Shown here piece by piece: positions 15,052 through 23,254 of a stretch of DNA of 34,791 nucleotides; the first letter of the stretch is position 1; each line of letters begins with the position of its first letter. The position numbers and the translations under genes were made by a program. Under the pieces are notes generated by a model. That model saw nothing but the letters and a program-made list of their open reading frames with translations. It was not told where the DNA came from and ran no database searches. This stretch comes from an uncultured Collinsella sp. (GTDB lineage: Bacteria; Actinomycetota; Coriobacteriia; Coriobacteriales; Coriobacteriaceae), in contig UQTN01000003.1 of assembly GCA_900543945.1 (NCBI GenBank), positions 1-34,791 of the forward strand. Direction: 5' to 3'.

Positions 15052-16413
15052 TTACAGACCGGCGATGTGGTCGGCGGGCGTCGCGACGACCTGTCCAGCG
15101 CTCTTGGCGGGACGCTTCTTCTTGGTTTCGGCCGTCCCCAGAAGCCTCGCCTCAAGACCGCTCACCAAGCGAGCAAGCGGCAGGGTGATGACCAGGTAGA
15201 ACAGCGCGGCAACCACATATGGCGTAATGGAACCCGTCGTGGCCACAATGGTACGGGCGTTCATGACGATCTCGACCACGCCCACGGCCGCGAGCAGCGA
15301 CGTATCCTTGTAAAGCAGGATAAACTCGCTGGTCAGCGTAGGCAGGACATTGCGGAACGTCTGCGGAATCATAACGTAGAGCAGCGTCTGGAAGGCGTTC
15401 ATGCCCAGCGAGCGCGCGGCCTCGTTCTGGCCCTTGGGGATCGACTGAATACCGGCGCGGAAGATCTCGCACAGGTAGGCGGACGAGTTCATGGCCATGA
15501 CGATAACGCCCAAGACATAGTCGTCCACCTTGACGCCGGCCAACGGCAGACCGAAGAACGCGATGTAGATCTGCAGGAACGCCGGCGTACCGCGAATGAT
15601 ATTCACGTAGATGCCGGCGAGGCAGCGCAGGATGCGCGACTTGGAGATGCGCATGAGCGACAGGGCAAAACCGAAGGGAATTGCCAGCGGAAACGCCACG
15701 AGCACGATCGAGAGCGACATGAGGAAGCCCTTAAAGACGATCGGCAGGCTCTGGACCAAAATGACCGGGCTCAGGAACAGGCGCAGGAACATATTGGAGT
15801 TCCAGGCCTCGACCCACGGCTGCTCTTTAAGGTCGGCCAAGAAGTTATCGAAGGCCGTCACGCCCTTGATCTCCACCGACGGAATCTTGGAGATCTTCTT
15901 GGTCGACCCGTCGGCGAGCGTATAGGTGCCGCTAAAGGCCTCATCGCCGCCCTCGACGGGGAAGGTCACGCCGTAAACCTCGACACGGAAAAAGCCGCCG
16001 GCAGGCGCCGTCTCGCCAAAATCGATCTTGAGCGTCTGGCCGTCAGCCTTGCACGTGGGTTTCATGGGCGTACGATCCATGAGGTCCTCGCCCGAGAGCA
16101 TCGTCAATCGCGTGTCATCGGTACCAAACGTCGTGCCGTCGACAAACGTCAAAGAAAGACCGCTCAGCTCCTCGTCGGCATCGGCCTGAACTTCCCAGGT
16201 AATGCGCGTCTCGGTGCCGCCGACCACAGCGCTGCCCGAACCGGTGTTGGGTCGGGCGGTAATCTTTGCGGTCTCAAGCGCCTGGGCGGTCGTGGGCGCA
16301 TATGCCCCCGCGCACACCAGCGCGAGCGCCACGGCCATGACGCAGGCTAGCTTTTGGAGCAAGGCGGGCAGTGAAAAACGCTGCTCCGCGGCCCCTTTGT
16401 TCAGTCGAGACAA
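15052..16413 (-). CDS. Amino-acid ABC permease with N-terminal extracytoplasmic domain
   Basis: A 453-residue protein, about twice the usual length for this permease family. Residues 15-40 form a signal or membrane anchor; 45-185 are polar and strand-rich (TETRITWEVQ, SGLSLTFVDG, LKIDFGE, FFRVEVYGVTF) and probably lie outside the cell; an amphipathic stretch follows. The permease core runs from about 210, with the EAA loop EAARSLGMNAFQTLLYVMIP at 331-350 and a basic C-terminus. TTG at 16413 has AGGAG upstream; extending to 16521 would read into the hairpin and gene upstream. The N-terminal domain is not a substrate-binding protein, which is encoded separately upstream. Its role is unknown; it could contact the binding protein or the wall. 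Confidence 0.88.
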   Translation of the reverse strand: MSRLNKGAAEQRFSLPALLQKLACVMAVALALVCAGAYAPTTAQALETAKITARPNTGSGSAVVGGTETRITWEVQADADEELSGLSLTFVDGTTFGTDDTRLTMLSGEDLMDRTPMKPTCKADGQTLKIDFGETAPAGGFFRVEVYGVTFPVEGGDEAFSGTYTLADGSTKKISKIPSVEIKGVTAFDNFLADLKEQPWVEAWNSNMFLRLFLSPVILVQSLPIVFKGFLMSLSIVLVAFPLAIPFGFALSLMRISKSRILRCLAGIYVNIIRGTPAFLQIYIAFFGLPLAGVKVDDYVLGVIVMAMNSSAYLCEIFRAGIQSIPKGQNEAARSLGMNAFQTLLYVMIPQTFRNVLPTLTSEFILLYKDTSLLAAVGVVEIVMNARTIVATTGSITPYVVAALFYLVITLPLARLVSGLEARLLGTAETKKKRPAKSAGQVVATPADHIAGL

Positions 16414-16481
16414 GGTGGCTCCTATCGTAGAAGTTGCCGGCAAAACGAGACGGAAACACTCTCCGTCAAGAGAAGCGCAAA

Positions 16482-16508
16482 GGCCCTCTCCGCAAAACGG
16501 AAAGGGCC
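16482..16508 (-). terminator. Intercistronic hairpin between binding protein and permease
   Basis: Eleven-bp stem (16482-16492 with 16498-16508) with one mismatch and a 5-nt loop. On the minus strand it is followed only by TTTGCGCTT, so it is a weak terminator or an mRNA-stabilising hairpin. It would lower permease relative to binding-protein expression. Confidence 0.6.
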
Positions 16509-16530
16509 CGCGCACAATCAAGTAGCTATT

Positions 16531-17391
16531 TTACTTGATGTTGTACTTAGCCATGAGGGCGTCAACGGTACCGTCATCGGTCAGGTCCTTGATGGCCTGG
16601 TTGATGTCGTCCTTGAGCTTGGTGTTGCCCTGGTTGATGGCGATGGCGTACTCCTCGCCGGTGCTGATCTGCTTGATGGTCTGGCAGGTGTTGAACTGCT
16701 CGGCGGTCAGCTGGCTGGCAACGGAACGGTTGGTGACTACGGCGTCACCCTTATCGGACTGCAAGGCGCTGAAGCACTCGGTAGCATCCTTGTAGGGGAC
16801 GATCTTGGCCTTGGGGAAGTTCTCCTGGGCAAAGGCCTCGGCGGTCGAGCCAGACTGGACGATGATGGTAGCGTCGGCGTTGTTGAGCTTCTCGCTGTAG
16901 TTGTCAGCCGTGATGTCGGCGTTATCGACCTTGGTCACGATGGCCTGATCGTCCATGTAGTAGGAATCGGAGAAAGTGACTTCCTTCTCACGCTCGGGCG
17001 TGTCAGTGATAGCCGCGATGGAGACGTCATACTTGGCACCCGAAGCGACGCCCGGAACCAGCGTGTCAAAGTCATTGTTGACGTACTCGACATCCAGGCC
17101 CAGCTTGTCGCCGATAGCCTTGATAAGCTCAAGGTCAAAGCCCTGATAATCGCCGTTGTCGTCCTTGTACTCAAACGGGGCGTACTCGGCAGAGGTGCCG
17201 ACGGTCAGCGTGCCGTCCTTGACGAGTGCGTACTCCTTGGAGCCGTCGACCTTCTCGACCTTAGCGTCGTCAGAGCTGCTGGAACCGGCATCAGAACCAG
17301 AGGTGGCGTTGGACGAGCCGCAGCCCGTCAGAGCAAGGGCGAGCGCCATGGCACCCGTGGCGGCAAATGCGCCAAGCTTCTTGAGCTTCAT
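16531..17391 (-). CDS. Amino-acid-binding lipoprotein of ABC transporter
   Basis: A 286-residue family-3 solute-binding protein. A lipoprotein signal ends in LTGC with lipidated Cys at residue 24, followed by a Ser-rich spacer. The mature domain has TLTVGTSAEYAPFEY, FDLELIKAIGDKLGLDVEYV and DVSIAAITDTPEREKEVTFSDSYY, typical of periplasmic-type amino-acid receptors. ATG at 17391 has GGAAGGAG upstream. Being first in the operon and separated by a hairpin fits its need for excess over the permease. The substrate is probably a polar amino acid; identity unknown. Confidence 0.94.
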   Translation of the reverse strand: MKLKKLGAFAATGAMALALALTGCGSSNATSGSDAGSSSSDDAKVEKVDGSKEYALVKDGTLTVGTSAEYAPFEYKDDNGDYQGFDLELIKAIGDKLGLDVEYVNNDFDTLVPGVASGAKYDVSIAAITDTPEREKEVTFSDSYYMDDQAIVTKVDNADITADNYSEKLNNADATIIVQSGSTAEAFAQENFPKAKIVPYKDATECFSALQSDKGDAVVTNRSVASQLTAEQFNTCQTIKQISTGEEYAIAINQGNTKLKDDINQAIKDLTDDGTVDALMAKYNIK

Positions 17392-17448
17392 AATCAGTCT
17401 CCTTCCGGTGACCTCGTTTGATTCAGAGGTCTGCAAAAACTGTTGGCT

Positions 17449-17477
17449 ATTATGCACCCGGAATTACGAATCTGCAA
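17449..17477 (-). promoter_or_regulatory. Promoter of the amino-acid transporter operon
   Basis: Minus-strand -35 TTGCAG (17472-17477), 17-nt spacer, -10 CATAAT (17449-17454). Expected leader of about 50 nt. Confidence 0.7.
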
Positions 17478-17538
17478 TGAGAAAACTGATTGAAACAAAC
17501 CCATAACGTGAATGGAATACTCTACTTTATGACAGTCA

Positions 17539-18405
17539 TTACTGCTGCAATGACCTTAATAGTCTAATTTCAGCTGCATAACCTGCAAGTTCGTTCGGAG
17601 TCTCCAAAATAAACGGCAGTGAACGCAAACGGCCATTCGATACAATATTCTGCATAACCTGCATACCGCCACCAAATTCCTCGCTGCCAAGGTATCCCTT
17701 GCCGATGCACTCGTGACGATCTTTATGGGCGCCACAAGGGTTCTTCGAATCGTTGATGTGTACAGCATGCAAGCGATCGATACCCACCACGCGATCGAAC
17801 TCGTCGAGTACGCCGTCCAGATCATGGATGATGTCGTAGCCGGCATCGTTCACATGGCAGGTGTCCAAACAAACGCCCAGCTTATCGGACAGCTCTGGGC
17901 ACTTGGCGGCAACGCCCTCGATAATGCACGCCAGCTCTTCAAAGCTACGGCCCACCTCGGTGCCCTTGCCTGCCATGGTCTCGAGCAATACCGTCGTCTG
18001 CTGTCCCTCAAACATCACCTGGCACAGCGTGTCGACAATCATCTGAATGCCGACGTCTGCCCCCTGTCCCACATGCGCACCGGGATGGAAGTTGTAGTAG
18101 TTGCCGGGCAGTGCTTCCAGACGCTGCAAATCTTCCGCCATAGCCTCCAAGGCAAACTCGCGCGCTCGCTCCTTAGCGGAGCAGGGGTTATAGGTATACG
18201 GGGCATGCGCCACCAGCGGTCCAAAGTCGTTTTGCGCCATAAGCTCGCGCAGAGCCGCCACGTCATCCATGTCAAGGTCTTTCGCCTTACCGCCGCGCGG
18301 GTTGCGCGTAAAGAACGCAAAGGTATTGGCGCCAATGGACAGCGCCGTCTCCCCCATCGCCCGATAGCCCTTTGTCGTGGATAGGTGACACCCGATCGTC
18401 AGCAT
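17539..18405 (-). CDS. nfo: Endonuclease IV (AP endonuclease)
   Basis: A 288-residue TIM-barrel enzyme of the Nfo family, which cuts DNA at abasic sites in base excision repair. Zinc ligands are seen in YNFHPGAHVG, LLETMAGKGTEVG, GVCLDTCHVNDAGYD, VHINDSKNPCGAHKDRHECIGKG and FILETP. The start at 18405 has GGGGGAG upstream. No LexA-like box was seen in front, so it is probably constitutive. The gene ends 147 nt from the transporter operon. Upstream lies the palindrome at 18426. Confidence 0.95.
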   Translation of the reverse strand: MLTIGCHLSTTKGYRAMGETALSIGANTFAFFTRNPRGGKAKDLDMDDVAALRELMAQNDFGPLVAHAPYTYNPCSAKERAREFALEAMAEDLQRLEALPGNYYNFHPGAHVGQGADVGIQMIVDTLCQVMFEGQQTTVLLETMAGKGTEVGRSFEELACIIEGVAAKCPELSDKLGVCLDTCHVNDAGYDIIHDLDGVLDEFDRVVGIDRLHAVHINDSKNPCGAHKDRHECIGKGYLGSEEFGGGMQVMQNIVSNGRLRSLPFILETPNELAGYAAEIRLLRSLQQ

Positions 18406-18425
18406 CCCCAGCTCCCCCTCATCAG

Positions 18426-18488
18426 TTGCGGTGAAATAGTTCCTGTCGATGCCCTATTCTGCCGCAAACAGGAACTATTCCACCGCAA
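18426..18488. repeat. 21-bp inverted repeat with 21-nt loop
   Basis: Arms TTGCGGTGAAATAGTTCCTG (18426-18446) and 18468-18488 match at 20 of 21 positions. The loop contains CCCTATTCTGCCGC. It lies between nfo and the upstream aldo/keto reductase gene, both on the minus strand, and could terminate the latter, though only AAC-rich sequence follows. It looks like a dispersed repeat. Confidence 0.75.
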
Positions 18489-18500
18489 GTTATAAAAGGG

Positions 18501-19691
18501 TCATGAGGAGCGCGTTTTGCCGAAGGCCTTAAGCATCGCCGTTACGGGGCCAGGCTGGAAACGTCGGCGCGCGTCGTCGAGACGCTCGGGGATATCGATG
18601 TGTTGCGGGCAGTGACGCGCACATTTGCCGCACTTGACGCAATTGCTCACGAGCTTGGGCTCGCTCGTGCGCACCGCGCTCGCCGTAAAGTATTGCGACA
18701 GCCCCGTAAACCAGCTGTGCGCATAGCTCGCGTTGTAAGCGGCAAAGCAGCCGGGAATGTTAATACCCTTGGGACATGGCATGCAGTAGCCGCATCCCGT
18801 GCAGGGCACGCGATTCGATTTTTCAAACTCCGCCAGCACGCGTGCGATGGTATCGAGCTGAGCGGCTGTCATCGAATCCGGCAGGGCCCGATCGGCCAGC
18901 ACCGCGTTCTCGTCCACCTGCGCGGTATCGGTCATGCCCGAAAGCAGCATCGTGACTTGAGGATGGTTCCACACCCACGAAAGGCCCCAAGCAGCCGGCG
19001 TCTTCAGGTACGGATCGCGTACGTCATCGAGCACGGCGCGGGCCCGCGGAGGCAGCTTGCCCGCCAAGCGTCCGCCCAAAAGCGGTTCCATCACAAACAC
19101 CGCGAGCCCGCGCTCGGCGGCTGCTATAAGTCCCGCCGTTCCCGCTTGGTAGCGCTCTCCAGCGTAGTTGTACTGAATCTGGCAAAAATCCCAGTCATAT
19201 GCGTCAAGCATCGTAAGGAAGTCCGCCGCACTGCCGTGATACGAAAAACCTATCTGGCGAATACGCCCCGCAGCCTTTTGGTGCGCAATCCAGTCTTCGA
19301 TGCCCAACGCCACCACGCGCTCCCACTGGGCGGGCGAAGTGATGTTGTGCATAAGGTAATAGTCGATATGGTCGGTCCTCAGGCGGCGCAGTTGCTCGTC
19401 GAAGAACCGGTCGAAATCCTCCGCGCACTTGCACGAAGCGTGCGGCAACTTAGTCGCGAGCAACACGCGGTCGCGCAGACCCAGGCGCTCAAGTGAGGCG
19501 CCCACGCACACCTCGTTACCGGGATAGAGATACGCGGTATCCAGATAATTAATCCCCTGCTCCACCGCACGGGAAATGATGGCATCGGCTGCCTTCGCAT
19601 CCGGACGTCCCGGCGCACCGGGAAATCTCATGCAGCCCAGACCCAGAGCAGATATTCGGTTACCACTTTTGGGGTCAACGCGGTATTGCAC
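18501..19691 (-). CDS. Aldo/keto reductase with C-terminal 4Fe-4S ferredoxin domain
   Basis: A 396-residue fusion. The N-terminal 280 residues form an aldo/keto reductase barrel with the catalytic set Asp and Tyr in YLDTAYLYPGN, Lys in LATKLPH and His in YYLMHN. The C-terminus carries two iron-sulphur motifs, CTGCGYCMPCPKGINIPGC and CVKCGKCARHCPQHIDIP. Such proteins occur in anaerobes and probably link carbonyl reduction to ferredoxin-type electrons; substrate unknown. GTG at 19691 is chosen because GGGAGGGG lies just upstream; the next ATG at 19709 has no ribosome site. Confidence 0.9.
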   Translation of the reverse strand: MQYRVDPKSGNRISALGLGCMRFPGAPGRPDAKAADAIISRAVEQGINYLDTAYLYPGNEVCVGASLERLGLRDRVLLATKLPHASCKCAEDFDRFFDEQLRRLRTDHIDYYLMHNITSPAQWERVVALGIEDWIAHQKAAGRIRQIGFSYHGSAADFLTMLDAYDWDFCQIQYNYAGERYQAGTAGLIAAAERGLAVFVMEPLLGGRLAGKLPPRARAVLDDVRDPYLKTPAAWGLSWVWNHPQVTMLLSGMTDTAQVDENAVLADRALPDSMTAAQLDTIARVLAEFEKSNRVPCTGCGYCMPCPKGINIPGCFAAYNASYAHSWFTGLSQYFTASAVRTSEPKLVSNCVKCGKCARHCPQHIDIPERLDDARRRFQPGPVTAMLKAFGKTRSS

Positions 19692-19854
19692 GGCCCCTCC
19701 CTTCGCCATCAGCGCCGCGGCAAGGCGAAACACAATGGTCACGCGGCCGAAACATCGTGGAATCGCAATCGAGAACGTATCGTAACGCAGCAGAAATCGA
19801 GCTGTCACGGCACCGCTTTAACATCAGCAAAAAGCCCGATGAAAGGAGCCGCCC
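19692..19854. other. Divergent gap between aldo/keto reductase and cyclase genes
   Basis: Should hold both promoters. No convincing -35/-10 pair, operator or structured element was recognised apart from the two ribosome sites at its ends. Confidence 0.4.
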
Positions 19855-20625
19855 ATGCCCGCGCTCGACCTTTGGAACCTCGCCTCCCAGCTCAAAAGCA
19901 ACGATTATCGCTGGGTCGACCTCACCCACACGCTCTCATGCGACACCCCGCACTGGTTTGGCTTTAAGCCATTTGAGTCCACTAAGCTCTTCGACTACCT
20001 GCCCGGCACGCCCGAGGACATGCTCGCCCCCATGCGTTGCTTCCAGTATTCGGTCGCCTCGCAGTACGGCACCCACGTCGACGCGCCGCGCCACTTCCAT
20101 GTCGAGGGTCGTTCCCTTGGAGAGATTGAACCCATCGAGTTTATGCATCCGCTCTGCGTGATCGACAAGCACGAGGAGTGCGCCGCGAATCCCGACTTTA
20201 TCCTGACCATCGAGGACCTCAAAGCCTGGGAGGATGAGCACGGTCGCATTCCCGAGGACGCTTTCGTCGCCTTCCGCTCCGACTGGTCCAAGCTCGCCGA
20301 CCTCGAGAACAAGGACGAGGACGGCCAGCCCCACTACCCCGGCTGGGACCTCGACGCCATCAAGTGGCTCGTTGAAGAGCGCGACATCGGCGCCATCGGC
20401 CACGAGCCGGCTGACACCGACCCGGCGAGCGTGACCACGCGTGAGGACGCCTACCCCTACCCCGGCGAACAGTACATCCTCTCGGTCGACCGCTATCAGA
20501 TCGAGGTCATGGATCATCTGGATGAGCTTCCCGCCACGGGTGCTGTCATCTTCTGCACCTTCCCCAAAGTGCGTGATGGCGTCGGATACCCCGCACGCGT
20601 CTTCGCGGTCTGCCCCGCGTCATAA
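19855..20625 (+). CDS. Cyclase-family (kynurenine formamidase-like) hydrolase
   Basis: A 256-residue metal-dependent hydrolase of the cyclase family. The metal-binding signature YGTHVDAPRHFHVEG lies at about residues 72-86, and WVDLTHTLSCDTPHW near the N-terminus matches the conserved D-L-(T/S)-H/xL region. The family includes bacterial kynurenine formamidase and related amide or lactone hydrolases; no tryptophan-degradation genes are adjacent, so the substrate is unknown. ATG has AAGGAG upstream. A strong terminator precedes the next gene, so it is monocistronic. Confidence 0.88.
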   Translation: MPALDLWNLASQLKSNDYRWVDLTHTLSCDTPHWFGFKPFESTKLFDYLPGTPEDMLAPMRCFQYSVASQYGTHVDAPRHFHVEGRSLGEIEPIEFMHPLCVIDKHEECAANPDFILTIEDLKAWEDEHGRIPEDAFVAFRSDWSKLADLENKDEDGQPHYPGWDLDAIKWLVEERDIGAIGHEPADTDPASVTTREDAYPYPGEQYILSVDRYQIEVMDHLDELPATGAVIFCTFPKVRDGVGYPARVFAVCPAS

Positions 20626-20706
20626 GTTCCCGTGTTCCCATGCGTTCGTTCTTCTAAATACCGCTATCCGGCGCACATAACATACCCCGGCAGCATACAA
20701 TCCATC

Positions 20707-20734
20707 AGGCGCCCCGTACGTGGGCGCCTTTTTA
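20707..20734 (+). terminator. Rho-independent terminator after cyclase-family gene
   Basis: Eight-bp GC stem (20707-20714 with 20722-20729) with a 7-nt loop, followed by TTTTTAT. Confidence 0.9.
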
Positions 20735-20750
20735 TGGGGAGATGATTCAT

Positions 20751-21665
20751 ATGCAGATCAACAAGGTCGCCTTCATCGGCAAGGGCGGTGTCGGCCTACT
20801 CTATGGCAGCATGATCGCCCAAGCGCTCGGCAACGACGCTGTTGAATATGTCATGGACGACGCACGCTTTGAGCGCCACGCGGGCGATGCGCTCAATATC
20901 AACGGCAAGCCCTGCGCGCTCAAGTCCGTCCGCGCGAGCGAGGCGACGCCCGTCGACCTGGTCATTCTCACTGTCAAGACAACCGGGCTCGATATGGCAC
21001 TTAAAACCATGGAAAGCGTCGTGGGTCCCGACACGCTGATCGCGTCGCTGTGCAACGGCATCACGAGCGAGCAGAAGATTGCCGAGCGCTTTGGCTGGGA
21101 GCACACCGTCCTTGGTATCTGCCAGGGCATGGACGCCGTATTCCTCAACGGGGAGCTCACCTATACCAATGCCGGCGAGATCCGCTTTGGTGCGGCAGCG
21201 GGCACCGACCCCGCAACCGTTATCGCCATCGACGAGCTCTACACGCGTTGCGGCATCGCCCATACCGTCGAGCACGACATCGCACATCGCATGTGGGCCA
21301 AACTCATGCTCAACGACGGCATCAACCAGACCTGTATGGCCTACGGCGGCACCTACGGAAGCGCTACGGAGCAGGGCTCCGAGCAGCTCCGCAGTTTTGT
21401 CTCCGCCATGCGCGAGACGCTTGCAGTCGCCAATGCCGAGGGCATCGAGCTCACCGAGGCAGACCTAACGCAGATGGTGCGTCTCATAAAAGGGCTCGAT
21501 CCCGCCGGCATGCCCTCGATGGCGCAAGACCGCGTCGCGCGGCGCAAAACCGAGGTCGAGGAGTTCGCCGGCACCATCTGCCGTCTGGCGGCCAAGCACG
21601 ATATCCAGGCACCGCAGAACGAATGGCTCTATCAGCGCATTCGCGATATCGAGGCAAGCTGGTAG
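20751..21665 (+). CDS. panE: 2-dehydropantoate 2-reductase family protein
   Basis: A 304-residue ApbA/PanE reductase. The N-terminal NADP-binding loop is FIGKGGVGLLYG; the C-terminal domain has HRMWAKLMLNDGINQTC, containing the catalytic Lys and substrate-binding Asn, and GLDPAGMPSMAQDR near the end. PanE reduces ketopantoate in pantothenate synthesis. ATG at 20751 is preferred to 20742 by ribosome-site spacing. No panB or panC is adjacent, and paralogues with other 2-oxoacid substrates exist, so panE is the best but not the only call. It is followed by a terminator. Confidence 0.85.
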   Translation: MQINKVAFIGKGGVGLLYGSMIAQALGNDAVEYVMDDARFERHAGDALNINGKPCALKSVRASEATPVDLVILTVKTTGLDMALKTMESVVGPDTLIASLCNGITSEQKIAERFGWEHTVLGICQGMDAVFLNGELTYTNAGEIRFGAAAGTDPATVIAIDELYTRCGIAHTVEHDIAHRMWAKLMLNDGINQTCMAYGGTYGSATEQGSEQLRSFVSAMRETLAVANAEGIELTEADLTQMVRLIKGLDPAGMPSMAQDRVARRKTEVEEFAGTICRLAAKHDIQAPQNEWLYQRIRDIEASW

Positions 21666-21699
21666 CGCCCGACTCACCACGTCAACAGACTCAACAGCA

Positions 21700-21740
21700 A
21701 AGCCGCCGCAAGGGCACTCCCCTTACGGCGGCTTTCATCT
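21700..21740 (+). terminator. Rho-independent terminator after panE
   Basis: Stem AAAGCCGCCG with CGGCGGCTTT (21700-21709, 21727-21736), extended inside by AAGGG/CCCTT after a mismatch, followed by TTTC. A terminator for the convergent gene at 21773 could use the A side. Confidence 0.8.
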
Positions 21741-21772
21741 TCATCTATAACCAGTAGTCGATGTCCCGACGG

Positions 21773-21979
21773 TCAGAGCTGCGACTCCGAGGCCTGGCCC
21801 TCATCGTCGCGACAAAGGACTACACCCGCACTTCCCAGCAGCGCGGCCGCAATCAGCGCGCCGACCACGATTGGAGCAGCCCCGCATGACCCCTGCATGC
21901 CCGCAATGAGCGCGGCCGTAGGACCAAGGCAACCAAGCACCAATGCGACGACGGCAACGGCGATGTCTCGAGCGTTCAC
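21773..21979 (-). CDS. Small membrane protein, two predicted spans
   Basis: A 68-residue protein with two hydrophobic segments (about residues 6-28 and 34-56), a short loop GMQGSCGAAP with one Cys, and an acidic C-terminus CRDDEGQASESQL. No family was recognised. GTG at 21979 has GGAGGAAG about 10 nt upstream, rather far. It stands alone, convergent with panE. Coding is supported by the ribosome site and by the clean membrane topology rather than by homology. Confidence 0.6.
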   Translation of the reverse strand: MNARDIAVAVVALVLGCLGPTAALIAGMQGSCGAAPIVVGALIAAALLGSAGVVLCRDDEGQASESQL

Positions 21980-22166
21980 AAGACCACTTCCTCCAAGAGA
22001 AAGACCTTATTTCTCATGAACTAGTGTGCCCCACGCCCATATGCGCGGCGTACTGCCACGGTAAGCGCTCTGTTAACTCAAGCACGCACAAAAAACGAAC
22101 GCCCTTACGTTGCCCAAAGGCTCGGTAAAGACGCCCGCCCGTCATGTCCTATTGGCTTATGGCAGA
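21980..22166. other. Gap between small membrane protein and secreted protein genes
   Basis: The minus strand carries GTTCGTTTTTTG (22089-22100) after a weak hairpin GCCTT/AAGGGC and may end the secreted-protein transcript. No other structure was recognised. Confidence 0.35.
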
Positions 22167-22943
22167 TTACCAGCCGGTATAGTAGTCGGTGGTTCCGGCA
22201 GCACAGCCGGAGTCATAGACCTTGCACTCGCCCTTGGAACCGGTAAACGTGGAGCCTTGGGCCTTATCGCCCGCGGCAACGACGTAGTAGCCATCGGAAT
22301 CGCGCCAAAAGCCCTCGGAATCCTGCGTCCATTCGCCCGTGCGGTGGTGATACAACACGTTGCTGCTGTAATAAGTCTCGCGGCGGCCGTTATAGTTATT
22401 GACGCCGCTCGAGCGCGTCAGACCCGAGCCGTTCGCGTAATACGCAGCAGACGTGTAAGACAAGCCGGAGCCGGCGTTGTAATACGAAGCCTGAACGGCC
22501 TCGGCGGCCTCGGCCTCGGCTGCGGCGGCCTCGAGCGCTTCGCGCTTGGCATTCTCAAGCGCAGTGCGCAGCTCATCGAGCTCGGTCGACTTCGTGTCGA
22601 CCTCCCCCATCGTCAACAGACTACCCGCACCGTCGATACAACCCTGCAACACAGCGCGCTCGTCATCGGTAGCATAGTCGCCATACATATTCATAATGAT
22701 CTGAGCGCGCATCTCCAGGGAATCGCGCTTTGCCCCCATCGAGGCGTTCCACTCCTGCATAGAGCCATAACCGTCGCCGCGGTAGTCGACGGGCTGCACC
22801 AGCGTCGCCTCGGACGGCGTAGATCCAACCGTATCGGACAGTGTTGCCGCGTGGGCATCAGTTGCGCCGGCGCCTGCCAAAAGTGCCACGGTCAGAGCGG
22901 CGGAAAGGGCAGCGGCTTTCGGTTTTCGTGAATCGATCCTCAT
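22167..22943 (-). CDS. Secreted Tyr/Gly/Ser-rich protein of unknown function
   Basis: A 258-residue secreted protein. The signal peptide is MRIDSRKPKAAALSAALTVA plus LLAGAGATDAHA, with cleavage likely after residue 32-33. The mature part has an Asp-rich helical region, an Ala/Glu coiled-coil segment (about 130-160), a Tyr-Asn-Gly-Ser repeat zone with SYYNAGSGLSYTSAAYYANG, and a compact end with EWTQDSEGFWRDSDGYYVVA, GSKGECKVYDSGC (likely disulfide) and TTDYYTGW. The C-terminal block looks like a domain shared with other secreted proteins of these bacteria, but no named family was recognised. The start at 22943 has GGAGG 11 nt upstream; the frame extends further without ribosome site. A wall- or host-directed role is only inferred. 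Confidence 0.75.
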   Translation of the reverse strand: MRIDSRKPKAAALSAALTVALLAGAGATDAHAATLSDTVGSTPSEATLVQPVDYRGDGYGSMQEWNASMGAKRDSLEMRAQIIMNMYGDYATDDERAVLQGCIDGAGSLLTMGEVDTKSTELDELRTALENAKREALEAAAAEAEAAEAVQASYYNAGSGLSYTSAAYYANGSGLTRSSGVNNYNGRRETYYSSNVLYHHRTGEWTQDSEGFWRDSDGYYVVAAGDKAQGSTFTGSKGECKVYDSGCAAGTTDYYTGW

Positions 22944-23154
22944 GTAGTTGGAAACCTCCGTAGTGCGTTTTTGCTGCGTTTGAGCTGCGTGTGATTCGAT
23001 CGCGCTGCATAGTACCTCGAGCAAATCGCGACCTACGGTTTTACTCAAAAGGCGCACGTCAATTGCGTAAAACTCACATCCTCTCAACAGGAGTTTTCCA
23101 CAACTCAAATGCATAAAGCATGCCAAAAACCCTGTAATAGCGCCCTTCCTATGC
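22944..23154. other. Leader/promoter region of secreted protein gene
   Basis: About 210 bp that should hold the minus-strand promoter; no clear -35/-10 pair was found. It holds AAAACTC/GAGTTTT (about 23071-23100), a 7-bp inverted repeat with a 15-nt loop, and several further copies of ACTC/GAGT words, which suggests a folded leader. No known riboswitch consensus was recognised. Confidence 0.35.
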
Positions 23155-23191
23155 AAAAAAGACGCCTGCGCAACCATTGCTTGCGCAGGCG
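23155..23191 (-). terminator. Terminator of metY
   Basis: Perfect 11-bp stem CGCCTGCGCAA (23163-23173) with 23181-23191, 7-nt loop, followed on the minus strand by TCTTTTTT. It lies about 65 nt past the metY stop. Confidence 0.93.
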
Positions 23192-23254
23192 CCTTGAGCA
23201 GGCATTTATGCAGTTATACCTATCGAGTCGCAAGGGGTCCTTGCACAAGTCGCC

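Noticed and set aside
22944..23154. c-di-AMP or other riboswitch upstream of the secreted protein gene
   Set aside because: The region has short inverted repeats but not the known consensus segments.
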